64,000 nucleotides of DNA from Solibacillus sp. R5-41. GTDB taxonomy: Bacteria; Bacillota; Bacilli; Bacillales_A; Planococcaceae. The notes under the pieces are model-generated. The model saw nothing but the letters and a program-made list of their open reading frames with translations. It was not told where the DNA came from and did not search any database. Made by a program: the position numbers and the translations under genes. Location of the stretch: positions 2,410,001 to 2,474,000 of the forward strand of contig NZ_CP024123.1 in NCBI RefSeq assembly GCF_002736105.1, written 5' to 3'. Below are positions 41,319 through 51,100 of the stretch, piece after piece. The stretch's first letter is position 1. Each line of letters opens with the position of its first letter.

Positions 41319-41966
41319 TTATTTTATTTTTTGTACATTATGAAGCATTACAATAACTTCTTCGCGTGTTGCTGGGCGCTTTAAAAATGTGCCATCTGAT
41401 ACGCCGTTTTCCTTAGTCCATTCAACTGCATCCTTTGCCCACGTAGCTGGTGCTGCATCTTTTTCGTATGTTTCTTTTGCCACAATTTCAGCCTCCTTCG
41501 ATTCATCTTTTACAATTAATTGTACTTTCATTTTGCTATTGGATGGTACGATAACCTGTCCTTCTAGTTTGTAGCCTGTTGGCGCTGACCAATTAGTCTT
41601 AACTTCAAAATGTGGTCGGTCGATATTTTTAGACCAATCACCACCCCATGTAATCCCTAACTTACGAGCAATAGCACCAACTTTATTTAATGTAGTTAAA
41701 TCGTATAAGGATTTTGGTGGGCCAACCGCAATATCCCATGCTAAACGGCCACTATGATTGCTATTAAGTGTCCATGTAACAATTTGACCTGGTCTTGTAC
41801 GACCTTGTGAGTATAAGTATTTTTGGCGCTCTGGACTACGGAAAGTTTCTGTAATAAAAACATCCTTAATGCCTGCTTTAAAACACTCCTGGAATAATAA
41901 ACGGCACGCTAATTCGGCTACCTTTGTTAGTTCAGATAAGTCACGGCATGTTGTTGTTACACTCAT
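41319..41966 (-). CDS. Prophage endolysin, M15 family peptidase with C-terminal tail
   Basis: The N-terminal 125 residues are a VanY/CwlK-like LAS peptidase: ETFRSPERQKYLYSQGRTRPG, SNHSGRLAWDIAV with the zinc-binding His and Asp, and DRPHFEV with the last histidine. It cuts peptide bonds in peptidoglycan. The C-terminal 50 residues (PATWAKDAVEWTKENGVSDGTFLKRPATREEVIVML) resemble an S-layer-like module that probably binds the wall. Its ATG overlaps the holin stop (ATGA), so lysin and holin are coupled. Confidence 0.9.
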   Translation of the reverse strand: MSVTTTCRDLSELTKVAELACRLLFQECFKAGIKDVFITETFRSPERQKYLYSQGRTRPGQIVTWTLNSNHSGRLAWDIAVGPPKSLYDLTTLNKVGAIARKLGITWGGDWSKNIDRPHFEVKTNWSAPTGYKLEGQVIVPSNSKMKVQLIVKDESKEAEIVAKETYEKDAAPATWAKDAVEWTKENGVSDGTFLKRPATREEVIVMLHNVQKIK

Positions 41967-42226
41967 TTACCACCACCCTTTACAACTTTACTTAAATCAA
42001 ATGCCCCTGATGCTGCTAAGCCTCCAATTAGTCCTGCAACAGCCATCGTATAAATGTTGTAGTCCGTTAGTGGCTGAAATAAAAGACCAAATAAAATACC
42101 GACTGCCACGGAGACAATCGGTACATATCGTTTTGTTAAATTGAGTGTCGTTTTTAATACCTGTACAAGAGCTGTAATTAATCCTACAATTGCCAATGCG
42201 ATGATAAATAATGTTGTTAAATCCAT
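41963..42226 (-). CDS. Holin (A118/Hol118-like)
   Basis: The 87-residue protein has three hydrophobic helices (LFIIALAIVGLITALVQVL, YVPIVSVAVGILFGLLF, YTMAVAGLIGGLAASGAF) and a charged C-terminus. This is the layout of Listeria A118-type holins that permeabilise the membrane for the endolysin. The start is ATG 42226, 8 bases after AGGGAGAG. The stop overlaps the endolysin start. Confidence 0.85.
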   Translation of the reverse strand: MDLTTLFIIALAIVGLITALVQVLKTTLNLTKRYVPIVSVAVGILFGLLFQPLTDYNIYTMAVAGLIGGLAASGAFDLSKVVKGGGK

Positions 42227-42227
42227 G

Positions 42228-42581
42228 TTATGCACTCTCCCTTTTTTCGAATTTCTCTAAACGTAAACGTAAATCCGTAACATCTGTCTTTACCTCATTA
42301 ACTGTAGCTCCCATGGTATTGATGGCTGTCACGATTTCCTTTTGTGTCTCACTCAACGATAAATTTGCTTCAATTGATCTATTTATTTGCTCATTCATTT
42401 TTTTCTCGCGCTCTTTCGATTCCTCTCGATGGGCTTGATCTAAATTGATTAAATAATTGAAAATATATCGCCCAGCTAATAATGCTGCAATGATTAAAAT
42501 GATTGATAAGTAAATCCACGGATTTGGACTGCTAGCCACTTTTTCTGCTATACCTGCCCCTGTTACTACTAATAGTTCCAT
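42228..42581 (-). CDS. Phage membrane protein with coiled coil (BhlA/XhlA-like lysis accessory)
   Basis: From ATG 42581 (GAGGTGAGG site) the product has one transmembrane helix (WIYLSIILIIAALLAGRYIF). A long charged coiled coil follows (HREESKEREKKMNEQINRSIEANLSLSETQKEIVTAINTMGATVNEVKTDVTDLRLRLEKF). Its position just upstream of the holin suits a BhlA/UviB or XhlA-type lysis accessory protein. Confidence 0.7.
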   Translation of the reverse strand: MELLVVTGAGIAEKVASSPNPWIYLSIILIIAALLAGRYIFNYLINLDQAHREESKEREKKMNEQINRSIEANLSLSETQKEIVTAINTMGATVNEVKTDVTDLRLRLEKFEKRESA

Positions 42582-42749
42582 TGCCCTCACCTCTGCCCGT
42601 AAAAATAGCACTGCTCGGTACAGTGCGTTGCTGGTGCCTTGATGTACTGTTCTACTATTTTGATTTCTTTCGCTATGAGACGCATCGAGATTCTACTTTG
42701 TAGGTAGTTGCCCGTCTCGATTGCGCTCACGAATCTAAAAACAATATAA

Positions 42750-42777
42750 AAAGCACCCCCGGTTGAGAGCGCTTATA
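42750..42777 (-). terminator. Terminator within the prophage late region
   Basis: AGCGCTCTC-aacc-GGGGGTGCT followed on the minus strand by TTTTTATATTG, right after the 88-residue frame. A terminator of nearly the same sequence follows the lipoprotein gene at 51953-51984. Confidence 0.7.
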
Positions 42778-43027
42778 AATAATATTTAATTTTTAAACTA
42801 GCCCCTTTATCCTTAGGAGGCTTTTCTAAGATTTCATCTTTATCAGACATAGCATCATACATGGCATCGCAACATACTGGCATGCGATGGTCTTTCCCTG
42901 GATATCCACCTACTAACTTATGAACATCTTTTGATGATATAACTAATTCGGACAATTCATTTTGCTTTGCGACTTGTTTCAATAAATTAATACATTTAGT
43001 AAATGTTTCTTTAGTTAAGTTACTCAT
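42773..43027 (-). CDS. Small phage protein, 84 residues
   Basis: From ATG 43027 the product MSNLTKETFTKCINLLKQV...HKLVGGYPGKDHRMPVCCDAMYDAMSDKDEILEKPPKDKGASLKIKYYL has a folded helix-beta pattern. GTGGGGTTC upstream is a modest ribosome site. Similar small proteins occur in phage lysis regions; function is unknown. It has its own terminator. Confidence 0.6.
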   Translation of the reverse strand: MSNLTKETFTKCINLLKQVAKQNELSELVISSKDVHKLVGGYPGKDHRMPVCCDAMYDAMSDKDEILEKPPKDKGASLKIKYYL

Positions 43028-43107
43028 ATAGAACCCCACTTTTTTTTACTAAAAATCGGCTTATCGAATGATTAACAGATACTACACATTTTAAGACTAA
43101 GTCGAAA

Positions 43108-43845
43108 TTAGAGATCACTAGCTCGGAACTTATACAAAAGATAGCCAGAAAATATCATTACGCAAATAAATAAACAAGCAAATATCATCCACTTTACATC
43201 ATGTAAAGTTAGATATAAGGGTAAAAATACAAAGAGTAAACCAGTTACTGTCAAAGGGATTAAGCCAATTGTGATTATTACTTTTAATCTAGCATTCGAT
43301 GATTTCTTCATTGCTTTCTTCATTGCTTTTTTTTTCGTATTTATATATTTTTCAATCACCAATTCTTGAAGAGGATTGAATTGCTGTTTAGAACTAAACT
43401 TCTCATAAGCTTCAATCTCATCTCTAATTGCATTAGTAACCAACGGTTTTTCTTCTTCAACTTCTTTATAATACTGCTCATTGTTCTCATACGGAGACAA
43501 AACCAAATCACTTCTTCTACCATTAAATTGTTCAATACTAGCATCAATATATTCCCCACACACCTCATTAATAAAATGAGAATAAACCCTTGTGTTTAAA
43601 CCTTCGCCAAATTGAATCAAACAATGATGGACTTTGTTATTTTCATCAGATATTCCATGTTCCTTTTTTACTATATGATAAATCAAACTAGAAATTCTGT
43701 AGCAACTCTCATTTAAATAGTGAACTCTGCTATCATGTATTGCAAATAAATCGCCCTTTTCTATTCTTGCTTCCAATGCCAATTTATACGACATTTTCGC
43801 GATATCAACTAAGTCCGCCTTCTGTTCTACGGTCAATGATTTCAT
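43108..43845 (-). CDS. Phage-encoded membrane protein of unknown function
   Basis: The start ATG 43845 follows GGAGGA. The 245-residue product has a helical cytoplasmic part (VEQKADLVDIAKMSYKLALEARIEKGD...) and a lysine-rich stretch (KKKAMKKAMKKSSNARLK). Two C-terminal transmembrane helices follow (VIITIGLIPLTVTGLLFVFLPLYL and WMIFACLFICVMIFSGYLLY). It is placed between lysis and tail genes, where non-essential host-interaction genes occur. No family is recognised; exclusion or defence is a possibility only. Confidence 0.6.
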   Translation of the reverse strand: MKSLTVEQKADLVDIAKMSYKLALEARIEKGDLFAIHDSRVHYLNESCYRISSLIYHIVKKEHGISDENNKVHHCLIQFGEGLNTRVYSHFINEVCGEYIDASIEQFNGRRSDLVLSPYENNEQYYKEVEEEKPLVTNAIRDEIEAYEKFSSKQQFNPLQELVIEKYINTKKKAMKKAMKKSSNARLKVIITIGLIPLTVTGLLFVFLPLYLTLHDVKWMIFACLFICVMIFSGYLLYKFRASDL

Positions 43846-43947
43846 AAATCCTCCAAATAAGCATAATACATATAAATATATCATGAGTCTGCATTTTGTC
43901 ATATTCTTACTTTATGATTCTACTAATTTCTTTAAGACTATTGTATA

Positions 43948-44208
43948 TTATCTATTAATATTTCGAGTAGCAGTTTTCCCTAACTTAACATTTCTAATTT
44001 CTCTCATAATAGTCGATATGTTATCAAAATAAAAGCTTGTCCCCATTCTATTCTCATTACGCTCCTTAGCATCTTCAGCTTCTGAAAATGATAGCACTAA
44101 CCTTAACTTTTCTTCAAAATTTAAATTCCCATCAATGGAACCCATAAAATTCAATGTTTTATTTGCAGGTTCTACCGATAAAATGAAAATTTGTTCTTTT
44201 TTCAACAA
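43948..44208 (-). CDS. Possible small phage protein, 86 residues
   Basis: The product is charged and helical (NFEEKLRLVLSFSEAEDAKERNENRMGTSFYFDNISTIMREIRNVKL). The start (TTG near 44208) has no clear ribosome site. It follows directly after a CD1375-like small gene. It is listed because codon use looks real, but translation is uncertain. Confidence 0.45.
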   Translation of the reverse strand: MLKKEQIFILSVEPANKTLNFMGSIDGNLNFEEKLRLVLSFSEAEDAKERNENRMGTSFYFDNISTIMREIRNVKLGKTATRNINR

Positions 44209-44218
44209 TATCTAAATA

Positions 44219-44383
44219 TTAAATACCTTCAGTATCACTTAAAATATAATCCTCAATCGCTTTACGATAGTCTGGATTAGTGACGTCGTCAATCACATAA
44301 ACCAACTCTGTCTTTGGGTTTAACCCACCCTTCATAATTCTTTCCGCCGCAATTCTTACCACTACTGCATTTACATTTGTCAT
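44219..44383 (-). CDS. CD1375/XkdX-like small phage protein, 54 residues
   Basis: ATG 44383 overlaps the stop of the preceding gene (TAATG). The product MTNVNAVVVRIAAERIMKGG continues to KTELVYVIDDVTNPDYRKAIEDYI, resembling XkdX/CD1375-type proteins that sit after tail fibre genes. Function is unknown. Confidence 0.65.
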   Translation of the reverse strand: MTNVNAVVVRIAAERIMKGGLNPKTELVYVIDDVTNPDYRKAIEDYILSDTEGI

Positions 44384-44682
44384 TATAAAATACCCCCAAA
44401 TTCATTTTCTGTTTGTAATAACAGTTCATCTTCCAACTCTCTAATGCGTCTTTGCTCTTCCGTTTCGTATATTGGTTTTTCTACCAGTATTGGCTTTAGA
44501 GTAACGGTGTCGATGCCGACAACATCCCATTTCGTAAGGTCTATCTCGCCATACTCTAAGTCTATATAGTCGATAGAGGTTAATTCTTTACGTGACAATA
44601 CATCGCCTGAACATTCACCTTCTGTGTGAATGATATTACCATCTTGGTCAAATATAAATCTCCAACCAACCTTAATGTTCAT
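44383..44682 (-). CDS. Phage tail-associated hypothetical protein, 99 residues
   Basis: The product (IKVGWRFIFDQDGNIIHTEGECSGDVLSRKELTSIDYIDLEYGEIDL...EEQRRIRELEDELLLQTENEFGGIL) has the layout of XkdW/BppU-linked small proteins: a beta-rich N-terminus and a helical end. It lies between the fibre and XkdX-like genes. The role is inferred from position. Confidence 0.65.
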   Translation of the reverse strand: MNIKVGWRFIFDQDGNIIHTEGECSGDVLSRKELTSIDYIDLEYGEIDLTKWDVVGIDTVTLKPILVEKPIYETEEQRRIRELEDELLLQTENEFGGIL

Positions 44683-44706
44683 AATATATTCCCCATTTCA
44701 TCAATA

Positions 44707-45762
44707 TCATGGATACCCGAAGGCTTCCCAGTTAAATAATACAGAATTAATCGAATCTACTTGTAACCAGAACTCCGAACTACTCACTACTTTACTGCTA
44801 TTTGAGTATATCCTTCCGTCATCGGATATCCTAAAATCTAAATCACCGTATATTTCGTTGGATATATAATATATTGCACAATATCCATCCTTTGCTGATT
44901 TGCCATTCTTTTTGGCTACTACTAGTTTGGGTTGGAATCCTATATTAGTCAGTTTAAGATATTCGACACTACCAGTTGAGTTATATGCTTGCCCTTTGGC
45001 ATATTGCCCTCCAAGTGTACCAACTATGCCAAAAATACTAGTGCCTTTTTTAATATTAGCTGGTATGAAGTTGCTGTCAGTTACCCTAACACCACTGTTA
45101 GATGCTCCGTTGTAATATCCTTCTGGCGGTGTTACATCTATATACGTAGAGCCTGCACCACTTCTTGAGCCACCAGACACGAATCCTATCCTGCTTGTCA
45201 TTGTTCCAGAAACAACGCCATTGTCTGTGCCGATGGTGTATCCCGTCAATACCTGCGGTCTGTCTGCCGAACCATACTCACCACCTTCACCCAACAAGAT
45301 AAAATTTACGCAATCATAGCGTACTTGATAAACCCCACCAACCTTTAGATTTCCGCTGGTTAAGGGGTTTCCGTTAGATTTTCGGATTGACTTGTTATCC
45401 AATCCGTTAATGCCAAGTGTAACCGCCCCTGTATTGGTTGTTGTGTTCTTAAATGCTACTAACATACCTTCTACATAAGAAGTTACATTATCGACTGACA
45501 TTTTAAGTGCATTTGTTCCTGTTGCAATACCATACACTCCATGTGTCACTAAATCGTCCAAATGCTTAGTAACTACTCCATCTTGCCTAACTAGTTCATC
45601 CTCAATTTTATTCATATTTACTGCCATAATCGGTGTTCCTGGTTTATTTACAACCCCTTCAGCCGGTATTAATGTAACTGTTCCATCTGGATTGTTTTGC
45701 ATTGTAAATGTCCGTGGTCTTTCAACTTCACGGTTTTCCCATATAGTTGGTTGATAAGCCAA
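44707..45762 (-). CDS. Phage tail fibre / receptor-binding protein
   Basis: The 351-residue product begins with an adaptor-like segment (MAYQPTIWENREVERPRTF, TVTLIPAEGVVNKPGTPIMAVNMNKIEDEL). A repetitive beta-rich shaft follows (GYTIGTDNGVVSGTMTSRIGF, GVRVTDSNFIPANIKKGTSIFGIVGTLG) and a C-terminal domain ends in FNWEAFGYP. This is typical of host-recognition fibres in Bacillus prophages. TTG start with GGAGG 8 bases upstream in the end of the preceding gene. Confidence 0.8.
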   Translation of the reverse strand: MAYQPTIWENREVERPRTFTMQNNPDGTVTLIPAEGVVNKPGTPIMAVNMNKIEDELVRQDGVVTKHLDDLVTHGVYGIATGTNALKMSVDNVTSYVEGMLVAFKNTTTNTGAVTLGINGLDNKSIRKSNGNPLTSGNLKVGGVYQVRYDCVNFILLGEGGEYGSADRPQVLTGYTIGTDNGVVSGTMTSRIGFVSGGSRSGAGSTYIDVTPPEGYYNGASNSGVRVTDSNFIPANIKKGTSIFGIVGTLGGQYAKGQAYNSTGSVEYLKLTNIGFQPKLVVAKKNGKSAKDGYCAIYYISNEIYGDLDFRISDDGRIYSNSSKVVSSSEFWLQVDSINSVLFNWEAFGYP

Positions 45763-46158
45763 TCAAACCGCCTCCTCTCCACATGTAAAAGCACCACAAA
45801 TGGGCACGAGTTCCGTGTTGCCCTTGTAGTGCTGATATAGCAAGTTTAAATTGTGTTCAAGCCGTTGGGCATCGTTAAAAGTGAAAGGATTATTTGATAC
45901 CCAGTCGAGCTTATTCTGTAGCCACCCCATAGGAGTATAACGCTGCCTTAATATATTTTGATTGCTTTCTAAGCGATTTAAACTGTCAGCAAATTCGATA
46001 CGTTTCATGTCGCGATTCGTAATGGTTAACATGGAAGGTAACAGGATAAAATAACGAATCAACTCTGCAATGACTTCTGTGTTATTTTCCACCCGATTCA
46101 AGTCCTGAAAGTTATAAAAGTCAGATGATTTCCAATCTAATTTAGGCGTAATCCACAT
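45763..46158 (-). CDS. Phage baseplate-associated protein, 131 residues
   Basis: The sequence contains two similar halves with NFQDLNRVENNTEVI and TFNDAQRLEHNLNLLYQHY and tryptophan-proline-rich starts (WITPKLDWKSSDFYNFQDLN, WLQNKLDWVSNNPFTFNDAQ), suggesting an internal duplication. It sits between the distal tail protein and the fibre. No enzymatic motif is present. Confidence 0.7.
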   Translation of the reverse strand: MWITPKLDWKSSDFYNFQDLNRVENNTEVIAELIRYFILLPSMLTITNRDMKRIEFADSLNRLESNQNILRQRYTPMGWLQNKLDWVSNNPFTFNDAQRLEHNLNLLYQHYKGNTELVPICGAFTCGEEAV

Positions 46159-47787
46159 TTAAACACCGCCTTTTGTTTCTGTTTTGCCGCTTAAATAGCC
46201 GGCGAATTCAAACTCCTGCTTTGTGATTCGACTTTGCTTTTCAGTACCAAATGAATCCTCAATGATAACGATATCACCGCATTCAAGAGCAGGATTTTGA
46301 CGCCAATTGACTTGATACAGAGCGCGTAGATTACTTTCATCGATGATCCATTGGGCAATGTCTGCCGCATGTCCCACCGAATTAATGAGGGGATTGTCGC
46401 ACTTCATGCTGGCACCCTCTTTGACGTCTGTATTCATGAAAGTGTGTTCCTCCTTTACTCCGCTTACATACACCGTCATTACAAGCGATTGAATCAGCTT
46501 GTCTAGCTTAATTTGTGGTTCGCTATAAACGTTGTCAAATGTAATATTCAACATATCGTAGCCGCTATATACGGTAGGTGTGGTCATCCCTGTAAACATG
46601 TCAGGACCAGCAAAGTAAATATAGCTCGTACTTTCATCCAAAATGACGAAAGGCTTGATAATTAGCACGCCATCTCTATTTTGGTAAATGGCACTTTTAC
46701 TCGCTATACCGATGCATTGGAGGGCTTTCCGGAATGTTATTTTCTCTAGGAAACCTTTTGTAGGAATTTCCTTTAACTTTTCATCGATTTTAAAATAAGT
46801 CACACCAGCTTTGATTAGAATATCCTCAGCCAAATCATATAGTTTTTCAAATGCACCTGATTGCAAATATTCTTTTTCAAGCAGTTCAAAAATGTTCCTA
46901 GCGGTGAAAGTTGTTGTTAGAGCACCTTCATCTGACTGCCAATCGGTCAAATAATAACCTTTGGTAGTCACATACTCAAATACATTTTCCTCAATCTCAA
47001 TGCCGATACCCATTGTTAGTTCCTGTCGTTCTTTTAAAAAGCGGTAGAATCCTATGGGGTTTAAGATATTAAAGTTTTTGTCCGAGTTATCAATGGTGAA
47101 TTTAATTTCATTGGCTGGCAATGTATCACCAACCACGTTCATCTGCTCAATCAAATTTACTTTAATTAGCTTGTCGCCCTCATAAACCTGAAAAACACCG
47201 AAATCAATCTCAACGATGCGAGCTCGTCTAAACGGTTTAGCCCACTTTCGAATGATGATTTCAATCTTTTCATATGCATCCAAACCACGAACCCATACAT
47301 AAACATTTGCATTGTTCCCTCTCACAGTTTCTGATGCTATCAAAGTGTCACCTGCAGAATATGCAATAATGTCAAAATCAGTCGCATGCTCATTGGTTAG
47401 CGCGTCAAAATGGATAGTTAAGCCCATCGAATCATGTGGCTCATCAAAGGTAAACGTGACGACTTGAGGGACGGCAAAAACACCGTCTGCACCACACAAA
47501 TCACCACTCCACCAACCTAGCTCGCTATCATCCTCACCTGGTGGTGGAGGTATACGGAAACTTCCGTCCAGTTTGAAATAGTCCTGTTCGAACGTAGCAT
47601 ATTTATGGGTCATATTTCGTACCTTATTGACAAGCTGCCCTTTTTTGCTTATTTTAGCTTCCGAATTTGCAGAAATAACAGCATCTGCATAAGCAGCATT
47701 ATCCAAGATTTCAAAGATAACTTTGGCTGCTGTTTTTCTTATAGGAGCATAAACCGCTTGCTTAAAATCACGACTTACCTCAATCAC
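46159..47787 (-). CDS. Phage tail/baseplate hub protein (minor structural)
   Basis: The 542-residue product resembles siphoviral tail-associated proteins of the Dit/Tal type. It has a galactose-binding-like region (LGWWSGDLCGADGVFAVPQVVTFTFDEPHDSMGLTIHFDAL, YVWVRGLDAYEKIEIIIRKWAKPFRRARIVEIDFG). Later come baseplate hub segments with NEIKFTIDNSDKNFNILNP. GTG start. It lies between the DUF6711-like gene and baseplate genes. Assignment is from position and general features. Confidence 0.75.
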   Translation of the reverse strand: MIEVSRDFKQAVYAPIRKTAAKVIFEILDNAAYADAVISANSEAKISKKGQLVNKVRNMTHKYATFEQDYFKLDGSFRIPPPPGEDDSELGWWSGDLCGADGVFAVPQVVTFTFDEPHDSMGLTIHFDALTNEHATDFDIIAYSAGDTLIASETVRGNNANVYVWVRGLDAYEKIEIIIRKWAKPFRRARIVEIDFGVFQVYEGDKLIKVNLIEQMNVVGDTLPANEIKFTIDNSDKNFNILNPIGFYRFLKERQELTMGIGIEIEENVFEYVTTKGYYLTDWQSDEGALTTTFTARNIFELLEKEYLQSGAFEKLYDLAEDILIKAGVTYFKIDEKLKEIPTKGFLEKITFRKALQCIGIASKSAIYQNRDGVLIIKPFVILDESTSYIYFAGPDMFTGMTTPTVYSGYDMLNITFDNVYSEPQIKLDKLIQSLVMTVYVSGVKEEHTFMNTDVKEGASMKCDNPLINSVGHAADIAQWIIDESNLRALYQVNWRQNPALECGDIVIIEDSFGTEKQSRITKQEFEFAGYLSGKTETKGGV

Positions 47788-47795
47788 TTAATCAC

Positions 47796-48140
47796 CTACT
47801 TTTCAATGACGCTAAATTTAATATCTTTCCAACGAATATCACCATTAATGTAATCAAGCGCACCAACATTTCTATCACCGGAATAGAACGTTCCTGTTTT
47901 CTGTGAGCTGGTTAACGGGTCGATGTAGCTAACTGAAAAGAACACTGGACTAACCGCATTCATTACCGTTTGTAAGTCTGATTTACTTAGGTATTTCCAC
48001 CCGAGTTCAATCTTTCTTTTTGTAGCTATCCGTTCAATGATCATATCGCCCCTGGCATTACGTTCAGCCTTTGATATGTCCATAATACCTACTTGGTAAT
48101 CAGAAGGAGTGGGGATCTCCTTGCCGTCAATTTTTATCAT
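47796..48140 (-). CDS. DUF6711-like phage tail protein
   Basis: The 114-residue product (IKIDGKEIPTPSDYQVGIMDISKAERNARGDMIIERIATKRKIELGWKYLSKSDLQTVMNAV...FFSVSYIDP) matches the pattern of small proteins that follow the tape measure gene in Firmicutes phages. It is probably part of the distal tail. Confidence 0.75.
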   Translation of the reverse strand: MIKIDGKEIPTPSDYQVGIMDISKAERNARGDMIIERIATKRKIELGWKYLSKSDLQTVMNAVSPVFFSVSYIDPLTSSQKTGTFYSGDRNVGALDYINGDIRWKDIKFSVIEK

Positions 48141-48155
48141 TTGTCCCTCACTCCT

Positions 48156-51100
48156 TTAGATTGGTTGAATGATTGTAGAACCTAAACGTTGACCTTCTTT
48201 TGCAAGGTACGGGTTAAGAATACGGGCAAATGTAGTTCCATCTACGTTTAGTACAATGTCGCCACCGTCACTCGATTGTTGACCGCTGTTACCCATTTGC
48301 ATAGCTGCCATTACAGCAGTTCCTAATGCAGATGCCAGTTTGTCCACAAACGGTGTATTTTCGAGTGGCACAATCATTTCCGCACCAGCTTCACCGGCAA
48401 TGTAATTCCCAAAGTTAGTAGCGCCATCGACGATACCGCCACGTGCTAATTTTGGAATCCTAGGTGGAGATATAGGATTAATTTTTATATCAATTCCTGG
48501 AACAGCCCCAACTAGATCGTTCACGCTGCTAATCACCCTATTAATACCATTAAAAATTCCGCTTATTGCAGCGTTTACGATATCAATAGTAAGATTTAAT
48601 ACGCTTTTAAAAATCCCTGAAATACCTGTTACAATACCGTCAAAGACCGAAACAACGCCATCCCAAGCTTTTCGCCAATCCCCTGTAAAGGCACCAACAA
48701 TAAATTTAATCAAACCGCCTAATATTTGGAGCAAACTCTTTATTAAGTCAGCGATTAAACCGACGGCTGTCCCAATTATACTAACGACCAAATTAAAAAC
48801 TGTTGTAAATGTCGGCCCGAGTTCTTTTACCAAATAATTTATAACTGGCAGAATAAATTTATTTAAAATATCTAAAGCTGCATCAACTAATTTCAGTACA
48901 AATTTCACTACTTCATCAACAACACCCTTTAGATGCTTATCCCACAATGTTGATAATTGTTCTAAGAACGGTTCAACAATTGGCTTTAGCACCTTGTCCC
49001 ACAAAGTCTGGAATATATCTTGTAAATTCTTAAATAAGTCTTTGAGGTTTTTCAACAAGTCTTTGCCGTGCTTATCCCACGCATCAGTAATGATCTTTAA
49101 TGTATCTGTTACAATTTTCTTTACTAAATCAAACGTAGGATTTATCACGGATTTATAAATATCGTTCATTAAATCGGCTGCCCCCTCAAAAGCTTCTGCT
49201 GCAACTTCAAATGCTGCTACTAAAATGTCGGTAAAAATCGGTACAACTGTTTTGATAATAGCATCTGCAATTGGGATAGCGAACCCGTTTAAAATGTAGT
49301 CTACAAAAGGCTTAATAGTACCATCTAGTAAAGTCTGTAGCGCATTTCCCATCCGAGGTAAGAAATCCAAGAAAGCATCTCGAATACGCTCAAGCGCTGG
49401 GATTATTACAGTTGAAGTTAGATTGTTAAGAGTATCCGTAACTTTTTTAAATGTTTTAGCAAACAGTTCTAGCGCAAACACTAAAACGTCCGTAAAGATG
49501 GGAACTAGCACTCTATTAAGCTGATCTACAATTGGTAATAAAAATTGATTTAAAATAAATTCTGTTAGCGGCTTGATTGTGCCATCTAGTAAACTTTGTA
49601 ATGATTGAGCAATAGATTTACTCGCATCTAACCAGGCTACTTTTATCGCTTCTAATGATGGCAACCATACCTCGTTCCATGACGCAATAATTAAATCCGT
49701 TACGTTTTGGAATGTCTCTGCAAGTAAATTCATGCCCCATACTGCTGCATCAGCAAATACTGGAGCGAAGTCTTCTACAAACCCAGTTACGATGCTTGGA
49801 ATGAAATCAAACAGAATATAGCTTGCCGCAGGTTTTAAAAATTCTTCGATTAACTGAAGAAAAGTCTCGCCAATTTGTTTTAATGATTGCTTAATAGGAT
49901 CCGCAGCGTCACGTAAAGGCTGAAGCGCTGGTCCAATACCGCTAAAAGCATCAGCAAAAAGTGAGCCTGTATCTTTTATACCGCCCCACATGTCCTTAAA
50001 TATTTCTTTGATTTTGTCTGCCATCGCTTGGATGTGAGCTGGAATTGTTTCTGTATCGATATCCGGCATATCTAAATCGTCAAAGCCCATATCGTCCATG
50101 CCGCCAATTCCGCCACCAGAACCTGCACCAGATCCTCCACTTCCCGAACCACTGTCAGTTTTTTTTGACGGCTCTGTTAATGAGTTGATTTCGTCAAATC
50201 CTGCAACTGACCGTTTTGCTTCTTCAGCTGCTTTCTTTGTCTTTTTACCTGCCTTCTCCGCTTTCTTGCCTGCATTTTCAGCTGCGACACCAAACGAATC
50301 TTGCGCGGCTGCACCTCCACCTGCCGCTATATTCGATTGTTTCTGTGATTTAGAAACGCCAAAAAACGCCTGCATGAAATATCGGAAGTAAGCGGTGACT
50401 TTTACAAGCCAGTTTGCCAGGGTCTGAAGCAGTGGTAAGACTATATTAGCTATTGGCATGAACGCATCACCAATATTTGTCTGAATGTCACCTAGCGTCT
50501 TGCTTAGGAGAGAGAGTCTACCAGCAAATGTATCAGCATATGCCGCCGCGTCCCCAACCTGGAATTTTGTTTCTTCCATAATGCCATTCACTTCGGCTTG
50601 GATTTTTTGCTGTTGGGTTAAATTGTTAGCTGTGGTACCAATTGATGTAGCGTATTCATCCCACATCTTAGCAACATTTTTTGTCACACCTGCGTTATCG
50701 ACAAGTATGCTATTTTCTGCCTTCAAACCTTCTGCGGCTGACGATACTGCCTGCCCTAAAGATAAAGATGATTGTCTACCAAATGCCGCTGCATCTTTCA
50801 GCCGTTCCATTGTTATTTGTATCTGTTCGTCATTATAACCACGTGCAGCCAAATTTTTGTAAGCATTAACAGCATCACCAAGTGGTACCAAACCATCAGC
50901 AATATAGTCATTAATAAAACTTTTAGCTTTTGCGAAGGAACGCCCTTGCCCCTCAATGATGCTTTGCAAACCAAGAAAGGCTCCCTCTAAATTACTAGAT
51001 GCTTGGACAGCATCTTTTATATACTTACCAAGGCCAAGGGTAGCTAAAGTGGCAACTACGCTTTTAAATGCATTTTTCATTGCTTCTGTAGATTGTTTAA

